A stretch of 64,000 nt of DNA from Flavisphingopyxis sp963800335 (GTDB lineage Bacteria > Pseudomonadota > Alphaproteobacteria > Sphingomonadales > Sphingomonadaceae): NCBI GenBank assembly GCA_963800335.1, contig CAWDAN010000001.1:372001-436000 (forward strand), read 5' to 3'. Under the pieces are notes generated by a model, which saw only the letters and a program-made list of their open reading frames with translations, was not told the origin of the DNA and searched no databases. The position numbers and the translations under genes are program-made. The stretch's first letter is position 1. Every line of letters begins with the position of its first letter. Below are positions 62,019-64,000 of the stretch, in pieces.

Positions 62019-63320
62019 ATGACCCTCACCGCCACCCTCGCTGCCGCGGCGACGACCGCGTTGCCGATCCCCGACAAGGGCGATACCGCCTGGATGATGA
62101 CCGCGACGGTCCTCGTCCTGATGATGATCCTGCCCGGCCTCGCGCTGTTCTATGGCGGGCTGACGCGGACCAAGAACATGCTCTCGACAATGACGCAGGT
62201 CGGCTCGGCCGCCTGCCTCGCGATGCTGGTCTGGGTCATGTGGGGCTACTCGCTCGCCTTCGGCCCCGCGCTCGGCGCGCCGTTCGAGGGCGCGGCACCG
62301 TTCATCGCCGGACTGGGCAAGGCGTTCCTCGCTGGCGTCACGCCTCAATCGACCGTCGCGACCTTCAGCGACGGCGTCGTCATCCCCGAATATGTCTTCA
62401 TTGCCTTCCAGATGACCTTTGCCGCGATCACGCTCGCGCTCGTCCTCGGTTCGACCGTCGAGCGGATGAAGTTTTCCGCAGTGATGCTCTTCGGCCTCGT
62501 CTGGCTGACGATCGTCTACCTGCCGATCGCGCACATGGTGTGGGCCGAGGGGGGCTTATTCTATGCAATGGGCGCGCTCGATTTCGCCGGCGGCACCGTT
62601 GTCCACATCAATGCCGGCGTGTCGGCGCTCGTCGCCTGCCTCGTCCTCGGGCCGCGGCTCGGTTTTCGCAAGGACGTGATGGCGCCGCACTCGCTCGTCA
62701 TGACCGGCATCGGCACCGGGCTGCTGTGGGTCGGCTGGTTCGGATTCAATGCGGGTAGCGCGCTCGAAGCCAATGGATCGGCCGCGCTGGCGATGATCAA
62801 CACCTTCGTCGCGGGCGCCGCGGCGGCGATCGCCTGGCTGCTGGTCGAGCGGGTCAGCGGGCGCAAGCCCTCGGCGCTCGGCTTCTGTTCGGGGATTGTC
62901 GCGGGGCTCGTCGCGGTCACCCCGGCGGCGGGCAATGCCGGGCCGTTCGGTGCGATCCTGCTCGGTAGCCTCGCCTCGGTCGCGTGCTTCTTCGCCGTCA
63001 CCGCGCTCAAGAACCGGCTCGGCTATGACGATGCGCTCGATGCCTTTGGCATTCACGGGCTCGGCGGGATCGTCGGCGCGCTCGGGACCGCCTTCACGAT
63101 GCACCCCGCGCTCGGTGGCCCCGGCGCGGCCGATTATGCGCTCTGGGCGCAGCTCGGCAAGCAGCTGCTGGCGGTCGCCACGACGATCGCCTGGGCGAGC
63201 ATCGGCACCTGGATCGCGCTCACCGTGATCCGTCCCTTCACGCGCCTGCGCGTCGATCCCGAAGTCGAGCGCCAGGGCCTCGATCTCGGCGAACATGGCG
63301 AGCGCGCGTACAACTATTAG
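62019..63320 (+). CDS. amtB: Ammonium transporter
   Basis: A 433-residue Amt/Rh channel-like protein with 11 membrane helices that conducts ammonia/ammonium. The twin histidines of the pore are in LPIAHMVWAEGG and FGIHGLGGIVG, and FYGGLTRTKNMLS and WVGWFGFNAGSA are family signatures. ATG 62019 immediately follows a sigma-54 promoter. The usual glnK partner does not precede it. Expression under nitrogen limitation through NtrC is inferred. It ends overlapping the convergent GMC gene by four bases. Confidence 0.95.
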   Translation: MTLTATLAAAATTALPIPDKGDTAWMMTATVLVLMMILPGLALFYGGLTRTKNMLSTMTQVGSAACLAMLVWVMWGYSLAFGPALGAPFEGAAPFIAGLGKAFLAGVTPQSTVATFSDGVVIPEYVFIAFQMTFAAITLALVLGSTVERMKFSAVMLFGLVWLTIVYLPIAHMVWAEGGLFYAMGALDFAGGTVVHINAGVSALVACLVLGPRLGFRKDVMAPHSLVMTGIGTGLLWVGWFGFNAGSALEANGSAALAMINTFVAGAAAAIAWLLVERVSGRKPSALGFCSGIVAGLVAVTPAAGNAGPFGAILLGSLASVACFFAVTALKNRLGYDDALDAFGIHGLGGIVGALGTAFTMHPALGGPGAADYALWAQLGKQLLAVATTIAWASIGTWIALTVIRPFTRLRVDPEVERQGLDLGEHGERAYNY

Positions 63321-64000
63321 GCGCTGAGATCGCTTCCGATGAAATCGGCGCACCTCTCGCCAATCATGATTGACGGCGCGTTGGTGTTGCCGCTGACGAT
63401 CTGCGGCATGATCGAGGCATCGGCGACGTAGAGGCCGTCGATCCCGCGCAGCTTGAGCCGCGGATCGACGACGCTGGCGGCATCGCTGCCCATGCGGCAC
63501 GTCCCGACGGGATGGTAGACGGTGTCGGCGCGGCTGCGGATCATCGCGTCGAGCGCGGCGTCGTCGGCGATGTTGACCGGATGGCGATCGACCCCGGCAT
63601 AGTCCGACAGCGGCGGGGCATCGAAGATCCGGTACATCAGGCGCACGCCTTCGCGCAAAACCGCGATGTCGGTGTCGTCGGTCAGGAAGGCGGGATCGAT
63701 CACCGGGGCGTCGGCGGCATCGCCGCTGGCGAGCGACACCGTGCCGCGGCTCGCCGGGCGCAGGACGCAGGCGTGGCACGAATAGCCGTGGCCCTTGACC
63801 TTCTCGCGGCCATGATCCTCGAGCAGCGCGGGGACGAAATGAAACTGCACGTCGGGGGCGGGGGCATCGGGCATCACCGACCAGAACCCGCCCGCCTCGG
63901 CATAGGGCGTCGTCATCGTCCCCGTGCGGTGGCGGCGATGCTCCCAGATCGCCTTGACGACCTTGATCGTCCCGGCGAGCGACTGGCCCATGAAGTCGTG
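63317..64000 (-). CDS. GMC-family oxidoreductase, C-terminal part (truncated by the window edge)
   Basis: The last 227 residues of a glucose-methanol-choline FAD enzyme. The catalytic His/Asn pair is visible in YHPVGTCRMG and SGNTNAPSIMIGER, and PDVQFHFVPAL and KGHGYSCHACVLRPASRG are typical of choline- and alcohol-dehydrogenase-like members. The FAD-binding N-terminus lies beyond position 64000. The substrate is unknown. Confidence 0.92.
   Translation of the reverse strand, partial: HDFMGQSLAGTIKVVKAIWEHRRHRTGTMTTPYAEAGGFWSVMPDAPAPDVQFHFVPALLEDHGREKVKGHGYSCHACVLRPASRGTVSLASGDAADAPVIDPAFLTDDTDIAVLREGVRLMYRIFDAPPLSDYAGVDRHPVNIADDAALDAMIRSRADTVYHPVGTCRMGSDAASVVDPRLKLRGIDGLYVADASIMPQIVSGNTNAPSIMIGERCADFIGSDLSA

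Noticed and set aside
1..64000. Mobile elements, CRISPR arrays, toxin-antitoxin or defence systems
   Set aside because: Looked for transposase, integrase, Cas-like or restriction genes and direct-repeat arrays on both strands; none was seen, and base composition is even across the window.

Overview
This GC-rich, gene-dense 64 kb window looks like core chromosome of an alphaproteobacterium, most likely a sphingomonad (Sphingomonadaceae or close kin). The evidence is the set of gene families: an Mla/MCE lipid transporter whose permease carries an N-terminal STAS-like domain, an S46 dipeptidyl-peptidase, class I PhaC plus phasin, and an lgt-midA-pgeF operon. Two hairpin repeats also have a layout I associate with sphingomonads. 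No ribosomal RNA, tRNA, IS element, prophage, CRISPR array or defence island was seen. No gene-free stretch exceeds about 225 bp. This is ordinary housekeeping territory, so the interest lies in regulation, domain architectures and a cluster of broken reading frames.

Layout. 1-5.4 kb: tail of a probable efflux adaptor, an RND pump, a DUF445 protein and a convergent epimerase. 5.4-11.6 kb: aminopeptidase N, then the minus-strand mlaE-mlaF-mlaD-lipoprotein operon. 11.7-17.7 kb: a trans-sulfuration enzyme and a tightly overlapping operon lgt-midA-GNAT-pgeF-SLC13. 17.8-22.9 kb: acyl-CoA synthetase, a cytochrome b/molybdoenzyme pair with cyclopropane fatty acid synthase, and a DUF1801 protein. 22.9-31.8 kb: S46 peptidase, argG, DUF1345, threonine aldolase, EamA exporter, murA, a Crp-family regulator and clpS. 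31.9-34.7 kb: polyhydroxyalkanoate genes (phasin, phaC). 34.8-42.8 kb: an AlaC-like aminotransferase with two small membrane proteins, an amidase lipoprotein, purA, serA and serC. 42.8-50.6 kb: a PAS-GGDEF-EAL-PilZ protein, an extensin-like lipoprotein, a LOG protein, cytochrome c and polA. 50.7-57.5 kb: a class-A-beta-lactamase-like lipoprotein, a Na+/H+ antiporter, a PAP2 phosphatase, nadB, an unrecognised protein and an ABC ATPase. 57.6-64 kb: CHCC zinc finger, tldD, DUF924, CPBP protease, PNPOx-like, DUF2007, EEP hydrolase, amtB and the C-terminal part of a GMC oxidoreductase.

How the genes work together. Several blocks form clear functional units: outer-membrane lipid transport (mla), lipoprotein and peptidoglycan maintenance (lgt, pgeF, murA), serine synthesis (serC-serA), carbon storage (phaC and phasin, with paired TGCA boxes around the phasin promoter) and ammonium uptake (amtB behind a textbook sigma-54 promoter). 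Many neighbouring genes overlap by exactly four bases (ATGA or GTGA), implying translational coupling.

Quality. Five genes (pepN, mlaE, the DUF1345 gene, the antiporter and the PAP2 gene) are interrupted by seven frameshifts. All seven are best explained as single extra bases. Because the downstream protein sequence is otherwise well conserved, residual insertion errors in the assembly are the likeliest explanation, but real gene decay cannot be excluded from the sequence alone.
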